A DNA stretch of 41,429 nt from Pseudomonadota bacterium (GTDB lineage: Bacteria > Pseudomonadota > Gammaproteobacteria > Thiotrichales > Thiotrichaceae): contig PDPH01000019.1 of the NCBI GenBank assembly GCA_002747435.1, positions 1 to 41,429 of the forward strand, read 5' to 3'. Shown one piece after another: positions 1 through 12,632 of the stretch. Each line of letters opens with the position of its first letter. Within the stretch, counting starts at the first letter, position 1. The notes below the pieces were generated by a model. That model was not told the origin of the DNA. It made no database searches and saw only the letters and a list, made by a program, of their open reading frames with translations. The position numbers and the translations under genes were made by a program.

Positions 1-1
1 C

Positions 2-151
2 AGTCTTTTTCGATATGGACTCGACTACCTGGCTGATCAGCTTTACCGCCAGGTTGAAGAGGCTAAACATGTATTAAAGGTGGTTATATTGCTTTTATTC
101 CCTCTTAACATACTGAATGAAAGTGGGAGTGATGAAGTGTTGGGGTGTTAA
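2..151 (+). pseudogene. Possible transposase C-terminal fragment, cut by window edge
   Basis: An open frame enters from the left edge and runs 49 codons to a TAA. Its peptide starts SLFRYGLDYLADQLYRQVEE and ends in a hydrophobic stretch plus a short polar tail. The FRYGLDYL-type phrase resembles the C-termini of IS4-like transposases, but this is recalled resemblance only. No start is visible, and no catalytic residue falls in the visible part. It may be the 3' end of an intact gene lying mostly outside the window, a decayed insertion-sequence remnant, or a chance frame. Confidence 0.3.
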
Positions 152-179
152 AATGTCGTGTACAGAGGCAGTGAATACG

Positions 180-214
180 ATCTGACAATTGCTGCCTGAT
201 ACTGTCTGTCAGAT
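180..214. other. Inverted repeat downstream of the left-edge frame
   Basis: ATCTGACA at 180-187 is matched by TGTCAGAT at 207-214, an 8-bp perfect inverted repeat with a 19-nt loop. A T-run (TTTTTTT) follows about 8 nt later on the plus strand. It could be a weak terminator for the frame ending at 151 or an end structure of a mobile element. The loop is long and the T-run is not adjacent, so neither reading is secure. Confidence 0.3.
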
Positions 215-247
215 TAAGTTCTGTTTTTTTACATCTAACGATTAAAT

Positions 248-280
248 GAGACCAAGATGCTTTTAAAGCGTCTTGGCCTC
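248..280 (-). terminator. Hairpin downstream of the fad operon
   Basis: GAGACCAAGATGC and GCGTCTTGGCCTC can pair around a short AT loop, with one A-C mismatch and one G-T wobble. The structure lies about 60 nt beyond the fadA stop, where the operon transcript should end. The minus-strand sequence after it is only mildly T-rich, so termination efficiency is uncertain. Confidence 0.45.
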
Positions 281-341
281 GGTCTTGTCAGTAGACTCAA
301 TAGAATGGATTTATAACTGATTTCGACGTAAAAGTTTAGGC

Positions 342-3685
<3,344 letters not shown>

Positions 3686-3734
3686 GATCGCTTACTCCGT
3701 TGTCAGTTTCGGGTGAGTGAAAGGTTTACTGCGC

Positions 3735-4055
3735 TCATGCAGCCGGTGGAAACAGGTCATTCAAGCGCATGGCGAGCATGAGATCACCATCACCCTGGAT
3801 TTTACCGCTCATAAAAGCCTGCATACCGTCTTCTTCACCTTTAAGTACTTTTTCCAAAGTATCTTTATCCGCCTTTAATGTGACGGAGGCATCGTCCGGC
3901 GTACCCTCAGTTAAGGTACAGGTTTGATTGGTAACACGCACCTGCCAGCTACCCGCACCTTCAATATCATATTGGAATACTTCATCCATACTACCTGCTG
4001 CATCAGCATTAAAACGTTGTTTCATCTCTTCCAGCAAGGTTTGTACATCACTCAT
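3735..4055 (-). CDS. SCP2 sterol-binding domain protein
   Basis: This small (106-residue) single-domain protein resembles the SCP2 (sterol carrier protein 2) family, which binds acyl chains, acyl-CoA or other lipids in a hydrophobic tunnel. The order WQVRV, then a TLKADKDTLEKVLKG stretch, then DGMQAFMSGKIQGDGDLMLAMRL is the typical SCP2 C-terminal half. I place the start at MSDVQTLL because GAGGAG lies 6-7 nt before that ATG. An in-frame ATG 15 nt further upstream is part of the ribosome-binding site itself. It sits between an acyl-CoA dehydrogenase and fadB, so a role in presenting acyl-CoA to the oxidation enzymes is a reasonable inference. Its ligand cannot be read from the sequence. Confidence 0.85.
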   Translation of the reverse strand: MSDVQTLLEEMKQRFNADAAGSMDEVFQYDIEGAGSWQVRVTNQTCTLTEGTPDDASVTLKADKDTLEKVLKGEEDGMQAFMSGKIQGDGDLMLAMRLNDLFPPAA

Positions 4056-4115
4056 GTCTAGTCTCCTCATTGAGTATTAATTTTGATACGGCTCATTTAT
4101 TAAAAGCTTATCTGA

Positions 4116-5915
4116 TTAAAAGCTAAAATGCTCTGTTTCCAATTCCATCAAAGGCTTTGCACCCGCTGCAATGCTGGCAACCAGACCACGGGTGCGTGGC
4201 AGAATGCGGCTGAAGTAAAAGCGTGCTGTGCTCAGCTTGGCTTGGTAGAAAACATCATCATCTGTACCTTGAGCTAACTTTTGCTGTGCGACTAAGGCCA
4301 TGCGCGCCCAGAGGTAGGCCAAGGTGACATAGCCAGAGTACATCAGGTAATCGACAGAAGCTGCACCTACTTCATCGCGGTTTTTCATGGCTTTCATGCC
4401 AATCTGCATGGTTATTTCGCCCCATTCTTTATTGAGTTCGCTGAGGGGTTTGATGAATGTTTGTAGCGCTTTATTACTGGCTTGTTCTTTGCAGAATAAA
4501 TGAATTATTTTGGTAAAGCGGCGCAAGGATTTGCCTTGGGTCATGAGTATTTTTCGCCCTAATAAGTCCAGTGCTTGTATTTGTGTTGTGCCTTCGTACA
4601 GCATGGATATACGGCTGTCGCGTACGTTTTGCTCCATGCCCCACTCACGGATATAACCATGACCACCGTAGACTTGTAAGCCATGATTGGCGGATTCAAA
4701 ACCCACTTCTGTTAAAAAGGCTTTGGCAATAGGCGTTAGAAAAGCGAGTAAATGATCGGCATATTCACGCGCTTCATCACTGGCCGCATGGCTCACTTTA
4801 TCGACTTGTTGGGCTGCAAAATAGATCAATGCCCGACCACCTTCAGCAAAAGCTTTTTGGGTGAGTAGCATCTTGCGTACTTCAGGGTGAACAATAATGG
4901 GATCAGCCGGTTTGTCTGGATAGGCTGGGCCATTGAGCGCACGCATTTGTAAACGTTCTTTGGCATAAGTCAGTGAGTTCTGAAAGCCCCACTCAGCATG
5001 AGCTAAGCCCTGAATCGCTGTGCCAAGGCGCGCCACATTCATAAAGGTAAACATGCAGTGCAAGCCTTTATTGGGTGGGCCAAGTAAAAAGCCCGTAGCG
5101 CCATCAAAATTGAGTACACAAGTGGCATTGCCATGTATACCCATTTTGTGTTCAATAGAACCACATTGCACAGCATTACGCTCACCTTTGTCACCGTCTG
5201 CATTAGGTAAAAACTTGGGAACAATAAACAGTGAAATACCTTTAGTACCTGCTGGTGCATCAGGTAAGCGTGCCAATACAATGTGCACGATATTTTCGGT
5301 CAGATCATGCTCACCCGCAGAAATAAAAATTTTGGTGCCAGTGATTTTATAAGAACCATCATCCTGTGGATCAGCTTTGGTGCGTAGCAGGCCGAGATCC
5401 GTGCCGCATTGTGGCTCGGTCAGACACATGGTGCCGGTCCATTCACCACTGATTAAACGAGTCAGATAGGTTTGTTTTTGTTCTTCTGTACCGTGAGCCT
5501 CCAAGGTACTCATGGCACCATGACTTAAACCTGGATACATGCTCCAAGACCAGTTAGCTGTGCCTATTATTTCATTCATAACAATGCCTAGCGACTCCGG
5601 TAGGCCTTGACCACCATATTCAGGGTGGTGTGACAGTGCAGGCCAACCACTTTCAACATACTGAGCGTAAGCTTCCTTGAAACCTGTGGGTGTGGTGACA
5701 TTGCCCTCATTAAATTGGCAAGCTTCAGCATCACCAACAAGCGCTAGAGGGGACAGGACACGTTCAGCAAATTTGGCGCTTTCTTCCAGAATAGCATCGA
5801 CCATATCCGGTGTGACTTCATCCATGCCGGGCAGAGACTGGTAATGCTCGCCTAGCTGCAAAACTTCATGCAACACGAAGCGCATATCACGTAAAGGGGC
5901 TTTATAGTCGGGCAT
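4116..5915 (-). CDS. Acyl-CoA dehydrogenase (about 600-residue bacterial type)
   Basis: This FAD enzyme catalyses the first step of beta-oxidation, acyl-CoA to trans-2-enoyl-CoA. It begins with the PDYKAPLRDMRFVLHEVL block typical of the acyl-CoA dehydrogenase N-terminal extension family. MCLTEPQCGTDLG (about 163-175) is the acyl-CoA dehydrogenase signature, and GLQVYGGHGYI lies near 412-422. SMLYEGTTQIQALDLL contains the likely catalytic base E441. A C-terminal extension of about 140 residues follows, as in the large DmdC/AcdA-like group rather than classical E. coli FadE. I prefer the second ATG (MPDYK) because GAGGAG abuts the first ATG and lies 6 nt before the second. The gene is in the operon between fadH and the SCP2 gene. 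Chain-length preference is unknown. Confidence 0.93.
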   Translation of the reverse strand: MPDYKAPLRDMRFVLHEVLQLGEHYQSLPGMDEVTPDMVDAILEESAKFAERVLSPLALVGDAEACQFNEGNVTTPTGFKEAYAQYVESGWPALSHHPEYGGQGLPESLGIVMNEIIGTANWSWSMYPGLSHGAMSTLEAHGTEEQKQTYLTRLISGEWTGTMCLTEPQCGTDLGLLRTKADPQDDGSYKITGTKIFISAGEHDLTENIVHIVLARLPDAPAGTKGISLFIVPKFLPNADGDKGERNAVQCGSIEHKMGIHGNATCVLNFDGATGFLLGPPNKGLHCMFTFMNVARLGTAIQGLAHAEWGFQNSLTYAKERLQMRALNGPAYPDKPADPIIVHPEVRKMLLTQKAFAEGGRALIYFAAQQVDKVSHAASDEAREYADHLLAFLTPIAKAFLTEVGFESANHGLQVYGGHGYIREWGMEQNVRDSRISMLYEGTTQIQALDLLGRKILMTQGKSLRRFTKIIHLFCKEQASNKALQTFIKPLSELNKEWGEITMQIGMKAMKNRDEVGAASVDYLMYSGYVTLAYLWARMALVAQQKLAQGTDDDVFYQAKLSTARFYFSRILPRTRGLVASIAAGAKPLMELETEHFSF

Positions 5916-5987
5916 AATCATCTCCTCGTTTTTGTAATAAGTAATGCAGCTTAAAACGGCTGCGTGGTGGTTTCTGTTTATCTACAC

Positions 5988-8048
<2,061 letters not shown>

Positions 8049-8672
8049 TTAAGCACTTGGGCTACTTGGGTTGATAGAGCCTAAATTAATAATACCATCG
8101 TATACAAATTGAACAGCTAAAGCGGCCAAAATAACACCGAGAAAGTGTCGCAAAATTTCATCGCCGGTACGGCCAATCAAAGTTTTTATGTATTGCGAAG
8201 CCAATAAGCAGATAAAGGTCAAAGTTAATAAACTCATGATGGCAATAGCGACAGCGAGTTGCCCCGTGTGCTGGCTTTGGGCTGAAAACAACAGCATGCT
8301 GAGGGTGAGTGATCCAGGCCCTGCTAGTAAGGGTATAGATAAAGGAAATACGGCAATATCTTCTTTTTGCGTGGTTTGGTGATATCGGATATTGCCGGTA
8401 ATCATCTTGAAAGATGTATAAAACAGCAGTAAGCCACCGGCTATACGTAAAGCATTGATATTAATGCCTAGTCGATGCAGTAAAGGCTGACCGTATAAAC
8501 CAAAGACAATCAATAGTACACAACTGATCAGCACGCCTTTGAGCGCCATCGTAAAACGGTGACGAGTATCGTCAGGCGGCACTAAGGTATTGAATATCAA
8601 AGCTGTGCCAATAGGGTCGACAATAACCAGCAAGGCGGTAAAGGCATTTAAATAAACAGGTAAGTCGATCAT
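8049..8672 (-). CDS. MarC-family integral membrane protein
   Basis: This 207-residue protein has about six hydrophobic segments and no obvious signal peptide. The family hallmarks are DPIGTALIF near the N-terminus and VFPLSIPLLAGPGSLT in the middle, both typical of MarC/UPF0056. The family was once linked to antibiotic resistance, but that was not borne out for E. coli MarC, and no transport substrate is firmly established. The gene is tightly packed inside the fad operon: 21 nt upstream of fadH and 8 nt after the dienoyl-CoA isomerase stop. Co-expression with fatty-acid degradation is therefore likely. A role in the uptake or export of fatty acid-related compounds is only a guess. No strong Shine-Dalgarno sequence is visible, so translation may be coupled to the preceding gene. 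Confidence 0.88.
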   Translation of the reverse strand: MIDLPVYLNAFTALLVIVDPIGTALIFNTLVPPDDTRHRFTMALKGVLISCVLLIVFGLYGQPLLHRLGININALRIAGGLLLFYTSFKMITGNIRYHQTTQKEDIAVFPLSIPLLAGPGSLTLSMLLFSAQSQHTGQLAVAIAIMSLLTLTFICLLASQYIKTLIGRTGDEILRHFLGVILAALAVQFVYDGIINLGSINPSSPSA

Positions 8673-8680
8673 ACTTTTAT

Positions 8681-9529
8681 TTAAGGCTTATGCGTCCAAC
8701 TGGCCGTTGCGGGATGTAGTGGTTTATAGGCAGGGTCACGTTTTTGTGTTTTGGCTACCATGCTTTCCATTAAATCAGCGGGCTGCAACATGCCTGCTTG
8801 CCAAGCAGCGGTATACGTCAGGCTGTCTGTTATGCTGTGGTCTCTGGCATGATTCAGAATATTTTTGCTACCCATGACCGCGACCGGCGATTGGGTTGCA
8901 ATTTGTTTGGCAATGTCCATGACGCCTTCAAGCAAGCTGTTTGTATCTGGGAAAAGCTGATTGACTAGACCGGCTGCTTGGGCTTCGCTGGCTGGCATAT
9001 TACGAGAAGTGTAAACCAACTCACGGGCTAGACCGGGAGAGATTAAGCGCGGTAAGCGTTGTAAGGTACCCAAATCCGCAACCATACCCATCTGCGTTTC
9101 TTTAACACAGAAAAAAGCCTCTTCGCTAGCGTAGCGGCAGTCGCAGGCACAAATCAAATCCAAAGCACCACCAATACAAGCGCCTTGGATAGCGGCTAAA
9201 ACGGGTATGCGTAACTGTTCTAATTGATTAAAGCATGCTTGTAATTCTAATACCAATCGGTAAACAAACTCAGCACGCCGACTGCCTTCGCCACTAAATA
9301 AACGTGGGTCAGGTTGTGTAAAAAAGTCGAGGTCTAAGCCTGCGCTAAAATGCTTACCTGTGGAGGAAATCACTAAAACCCGTACATCCTCTGCCTGATG
9401 GATGCTTTGAATGGCTTGCGGAAATTCCTGCCAAAAGGCTTTATTTAAGGTGTTATAAGCAGCCGGCCGTTTAAATTGCAGGTGTGCAATATGTTCTTGG
9501 ATAGCTAGCTTTAGGGTGGAAACGTTCAT
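8681..9529 (-). CDS. Crotonase-family delta(3,5)-delta(2,4)-dienoyl-CoA isomerase, ECH1-like
   Basis: This 282-residue crotonase-fold protein is the first gene of the operon. It would normally be labelled enoyl-CoA hydratase, but the active site matches eukaryotic ECH1. GACIGGALD gives D124, FFCVKET gives E144 and MVADLGTLQRLP gives D152. These align with the three acidic residues (D176, E196, D204 in the mammalian enzyme) used to shift 3,5-dienes to 2,4-dienes. The 2,4-dienoyl-CoA product is the substrate of FadH, encoded two genes downstream, so the pair makes chemical sense for odd-position double bonds. GGAG lies about 8 nt before the ATG. The promoter and operator lie immediately upstream. 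The motif match is seen in the sequence; the activity is inferred. Confidence 0.85.
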   Translation of the reverse strand: MNVSTLKLAIQEHIAHLQFKRPAAYNTLNKAFWQEFPQAIQSIHQAEDVRVLVISSTGKHFSAGLDLDFFTQPDPRLFSGEGSRRAEFVYRLVLELQACFNQLEQLRIPVLAAIQGACIGGALDLICACDCRYASEEAFFCVKETQMGMVADLGTLQRLPRLISPGLARELVYTSRNMPASEAQAAGLVNQLFPDTNSLLEGVMDIAKQIATQSPVAVMGSKNILNHARDHSITDSLTYTAAWQAGMLQPADLMESMVAKTQKRDPAYKPLHPATASWTHKP

Positions 9530-9554
9530 GCAGATGCCTCCAGTTTCATCTGAA

Positions 9555-9586
9555 CAGCGTCAAGATAAGAAGTAATCTTGACGCTG
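9555..9586. promoter_or_regulatory. Perfect 12-bp palindrome, probable TetR operator
   Basis: CAGCGTCAAGAT (9555-9566) is perfectly repeated in inverse as ATCTTGACGCTG (9575-9586), separated by 8 bp. It sits between the divergent fad operon and the TetR gene. It covers the -10, the spacer and the edge of the -35 element of the minus-strand promoter. TetR-family dimers commonly bind such palindromes next to their own gene, so autoregulation and repression of the fad operon are the natural reading. Confidence 0.85.
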
Positions 9587-9590
9587 TCAA
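9562..9590 (-). promoter_or_regulatory. Sigma70-type promoter of the fad operon
   Basis: Read on the minus strand, TTGACA (9590-9585) is a perfect -35 and TATCTT (9567-9562) a 4/6 -10 with an optimal 17-bp spacer. Initiation would fall near 9555, about 25 nt before the first ATG. The 12-bp palindrome overlaps it almost completely, so a bound dimer would block polymerase. Confidence 0.75.
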
Positions 9591-9613
9591 GACATATTGC
9601 TAGCGTTGTGGGA

Positions 9614-10210
9614 ATGAATGAAGTGAAAACCAGTTATCACCACGGCGATTTACGCGATACTTTGATAGAAGCGGCGCTTAAGCTGATTCAGCAAGCAGGG
9701 GTGGAGGCTTTGTCGATGCGTAAACTAGCAGAAAAAGTGGGGGTATCGCGCTCAGCACCTTATCACCACTTTCGTGATAAGCGCGAATTATTATCCGCTA
9801 TTGCTGAAGCTGGTTTTTTTAAGCAGGATAAAATTTTTGCTGATTTGGGCGATTCAAGCGGACGTGAACGTTTGGCACGCTTTATTCACCATTACGTCGA
9901 TTTTGCCACTAGCCACCGCGAGCAATACGATCTTATGTATGGGCGGGAAATCTGGCGCTTAGGTACAGTAACGTCTAGTTTGGATTTAGTTGCCAAGCGT
10001 AGTTTTAAAACCTGGTTGTCAGAGGTAGAGCGCTTACAGTCTATTCATATCTTTCCAAATTCATTGCCGGCTGTGCGTGTGGCGCAAGTCAGTTGGGCAG
10101 CTTTGCATGGTTTGTGTCGTTTGGTCAATGACGGTATTTATATCAATCGGGAGGACATAGGTTCTATGCAGGATGCTTTGATTGATATGTTGATGCAAGG
10201 CCGTTATTAG
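9614..10210 (+). CDS. TetR/AcrR-family regulator with WHG-type C-terminal domain
   Basis: This is a probable ligand-responsive repressor of the divergent beta-oxidation operon. From ATG 9614 it has 198 residues. An N-terminal helix-turn-helix (about 16-60, with MRKLAEKVGVSRSAPYHHF as the recognition region) follows the YHHGDLR leader common to this subgroup. The ligand-binding half contains SWAALHGL with W161, H165 and G166, the WHG signature. A longer frame from TTG 9578 is open, but it would place the start inside the operator palindrome, so I prefer the ATG. Acyl-CoA is the likely inducer, by analogy with other TetR regulators of fatty-acid genes. The inducer is inferred; the DNA-binding family is clear. 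Confidence 0.9.
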   Translation: MNEVKTSYHHGDLRDTLIEAALKLIQQAGVEALSMRKLAEKVGVSRSAPYHHFRDKRELLSAIAEAGFFKQDKIFADLGDSSGRERLARFIHHYVDFATSHREQYDLMYGREIWRLGTVTSSLDLVAKRSFKTWLSEVERLQSIHIFPNSLPAVRVAQVSWAALHGLCRLVNDGIYINREDIGSMQDALIDMLMQGRY

Positions 10211-10240
10211 TTGTCTGTTTTAGTCTGTTTGGCTGCCTGC

Positions 10241-10266
10241 CTATAGCACCGTTGCGGTGGCGATAG
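10241..10266 (+). terminator. Weak hairpin after the TetR gene
   Basis: CACCG-TTG-CGGTG forms a compact GC-rich stem, extended imperfectly by CTAT/ATAG on the flanks. It begins about 30 nt after the TetR stop and no T-run directly follows. It may slow transcription or simply be chance. Confidence 0.3.
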
Positions 10267-10303
10267 CGAGCCATCATTTTTGGCTTGATGGAAGAGTAAT
10301 GTT

Positions 10304-11773
10304 TTGAACAGGACAAATCATTGGCAGTCTGTCTCTTATTTAGGGTTGCTGCTTGTCGGGCTAACGCTTTGGCGAGCTTGGCTTGTCTTTCATAATGATA
10401 TGCCGCTCTATGTGGATGAAGCTCAGTATTGGTATTGGGCACAACAGCTCAGTTGGGGCTATTACTCTAAACCTCCGGTTATTGCCGCTTTGATTGCCGC
10501 CACTACGGCAGTGTGCGGTGACGGTGAGCCTTGTGTACGATTGGCCAGTGTGGTGGCTTATCCTTTGTCTACCTTGATTTTATTTTTACTGGCAAGGCGT
10601 TTGTTTAATACCCCTATTGCTTGGGTGGCCAGTGTTATCTTCATCACCTTACCTGCGGTGGGCTTGTCGTCCATATTAATTTCTACGGATGTAGCTTTAT
10701 TCTTCTGCTGGACGCTGGCTTTATATGCTTTTGTCAGAGCTTTGGCGAGTAATGCTTGGCGCGATTGGCTATTGCTCGGCTTGGCCTTGGGTTTAGGCAT
10801 GATGAGCAAATACACGATGGGTATCTTTTTTGTATCCGCATTAGTCTATCTTTTATGGGATGGCCAGTGGCGTGTCTTATTAAATGGGCGTGCATGGACT
10901 GCTGTAGGCGTGGCGGCTTTAATGTTTGCACCAAATCTATTCTGGAATGGGCAGCATCATTTTCCTACTTTTCAACACACAGCCGAAATTTCCCATCTGG
11001 AACAGGCTGGTTTGCATTGGGGTTCACTGGGGGAATTCTTATTGGGGCAAATGCTTGTTTTTGGACTGTTGTTTTTTCCGTTATTATTGTGGTCTATAGC
11101 GCTTAAGATAAGTTCCAAGTCTGGTGAAGCCCTACCACATCAACGCCTATTATTAAGTTTTACTTTAGTTTTTTTAGTGATTATTTGCGTGCAAGCCTTG
11201 TTAGGACAGGCGAATGCTAATTGGGCTGCACCGACTTATGTTGCAGGCTCGATTTGGCTGGCTGCTTGCTTAGTACAAAAGCGGTTTAGACAGTATTGGG
11301 TGAGCGGTGTGTTGGTGAATGTCTTACTATTTGGGGGGATTTACCACTTTGATAGTTTGTGGCGTGTCAGTGGTATTGAACTAACTGCACGCACTGATCC
11401 TTATAAGCGTATGCGTGCTTGGGACAAATTAGGGGCGCAATATTTGCGTATTCAACAGGCTTATCCTAATGCTTTACCGCTGGCAGAAGAGCGCGGCATT
11501 TTAAGTGAGTTGAGCTATTATGCTCGCCCTTGGGGTTTAAAGATTGTGAGCTGGAATCCTCATGGGTTGTTACGTCACCATTATGATTTGGTGACGAGTT
11601 TGTCGGGTAAAACAGGGCAAAGCTTTTTGTATGTCACTGATGGCGAATTGCCTAAGAATATTGCTGCTTATTTCACTCAAGTGAGTCAGGCAGGTGTATT
11701 GCATGTACCGGTTCACAGGGATTTTTCCTTGGATTATAAGGTGTATTACTTGCAAGCTTTCAAAGGCTTGTAG
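10304..11773 (+). CDS. GT39/ArnT-like membrane glycosyltransferase
   Basis: This 489-residue polytopic membrane protein is of the dolichyl-phosphate-mannose/ArnT-like (PMT_2) type. Such enzymes move a sugar from a polyprenyl-phosphate carrier to lipid A, protein or another acceptor on the periplasmic face. After the first transmembrane helix comes LYVDEAQYWYWAQ with D38-E39, the acidic pair in the first periplasmic loop, followed by SWGYYSKPPVIAALI, a family signature. About ten further hydrophobic segments precede a soluble C-terminal part of about 120 residues. The only start that keeps the first helix is TTG at 10304, with a GGAAGAG upstream at longish spacing. An ATG at 10299 is out of frame. 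A PAP2 phosphatase gene follows after 9 nt. The sugar and acceptor are unknown. Confidence 0.82.
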   Translation: MNRTNHWQSVSYLGLLLVGLTLWRAWLVFHNDMPLYVDEAQYWYWAQQLSWGYYSKPPVIAALIAATTAVCGDGEPCVRLASVVAYPLSTLILFLLARRLFNTPIAWVASVIFITLPAVGLSSILISTDVALFFCWTLALYAFVRALASNAWRDWLLLGLALGLGMMSKYTMGIFFVSALVYLLWDGQWRVLLNGRAWTAVGVAALMFAPNLFWNGQHHFPTFQHTAEISHLEQAGLHWGSLGEFLLGQMLVFGLLFFPLLLWSIALKISSKSGEALPHQRLLLSFTLVFLVIICVQALLGQANANWAAPTYVAGSIWLAACLVQKRFRQYWVSGVLVNVLLFGGIYHFDSLWRVSGIELTARTDPYKRMRAWDKLGAQYLRIQQAYPNALPLAEERGILSELSYYARPWGLKIVSWNPHGLLRHHYDLVTSLSGKTGQSFLYVTDGELPKNIAAYFTQVSQAGVLHVPVHRDFSLDYKVYYLQAFKGL

Positions 11774-11782
11774 TTTTTGAGC

Positions 11783-12481
11783 ATGCAAAAAAAATATTGG
11801 CTACCCTTGTTTTGGCGTTGGGTTTATTACGCTGGTGTATGGACGGCTGTATTTTGGTTGACGGACTGGGATATGCGTATTGCTGCTTGGTTTTACCATC
11901 CCGCTTGTAGTCCGCAAGGCTGGTTATTGGATTGTTATCCAATGCTGTATTATTTGTTTTATGCGTCTATACCGCTGATTTCTAGCCTGATCTTGCTGGG
12001 GAGTTTGGGTGTTATAGGCTGGACACTTTGGCGAAATGATCAGCAGCGTTTACGGCGGCAAGTGCTTTATTTCTTGCTGGTATTTGTGCTGGGATCAGGT
12101 GTGTTGGTGAATGCTGTTTTTAAAGGGCACTGGGGGCGACCACGTCCTGTACAAATCGAAGAGTTGGGGGGCACTGAGCGTTATGTTCCCCCGGTTCAGT
12201 ATGTCGCTCACAGTGATGGACACTCTTTCCCTAGCGGCCATAGTTCAATAGGCTTTGGGTTTATTGCTTTGTATTTTATTTGGCGTCGGTCTCATCCGCT
12301 GTGGGCACGCCGCCTTGTGTGGGCTAGTGTGCTATTCGGTTGTCTGATTGGTTTTACGCGCATGGCTGCTGGAGGGCATTTTTTGTCAGATGTCATGTGG
12401 TCAGCTTTTTTGATGTTGTTTACTGCCTATTGTTTAAGTCGCTCTTTGTTAATGGATTTTAATTTGTCGGCCTCTGAATAA
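11783..12481 (+). CDS. PAP2-family phosphatase, integral membrane
   Basis: This 232-residue membrane phosphatase has all three PAP2 motifs. These are KGHWGRPRP (114-122), SFPSGHS (148-154, with the catalytic-step histidine H153) and FTRMAAGGHFLSD (R193, H199, D203). Five to six hydrophobic segments surround them. Such enzymes dephosphorylate undecaprenyl pyrophosphate, phosphatidylglycerol phosphate or lipid A. I choose ATG 11783 over an in-frame TTG 6 nt upstream; neither has a strong ribosome-binding site. It follows the GT39 gene after 9 nt, so the two are almost certainly cotranscribed. The pairing suggests envelope lipid modification or recycling of the polyprenyl carrier, but the substrate is not readable. 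Confidence 0.88.
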   Translation: MQKKYWLPLFWRWVYYAGVWTAVFWLTDWDMRIAAWFYHPACSPQGWLLDCYPMLYYLFYASIPLISSLILLGSLGVIGWTLWRNDQQRLRRQVLYFLLVFVLGSGVLVNAVFKGHWGRPRPVQIEELGGTERYVPPVQYVAHSDGHSFPSGHSSIGFGFIALYFIWRRSHPLWARRLVWASVLFGCLIGFTRMAAGGHFLSDVMWSAFLMLFTAYCLSRSLLMDFNLSASE

Positions 12482-12632
12482 GGCTGAATAAAGGAGCTTG
12501 AGCTTATTTGTGCTAGACCAGATCCAGATAGGTGTGAAGGATAAATGAGGAAGTTAAGGAAACATTTCCCTAAGTTTGAGTCAAAACGGGTATCACAGGT
12601 ATCCGAACGCACAACAAACAGGAGTAAAAGGT

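Noticed and set aside
9578..9613. Upstream TTG start for the TetR gene
   Set aside because: It would put the coding start inside the operator palindrome; the ATG at 9614 begins the usual YHHGDLR-containing N-terminus.
10164..10442. Minus-strand frame between the TetR and GT39 genes
   Set aside because: It overlaps both clear plus-strand genes and its composition (His/Asn/Gln-rich, no motif) is typical of an antisense shadow.
12587..12603. GGTATC repeated 3 nt apart before the beta-propeller gene
   Set aside because: Two short direct copies in an AT-rich leader are easily explained by chance; no regulator or third copy supports an operator.
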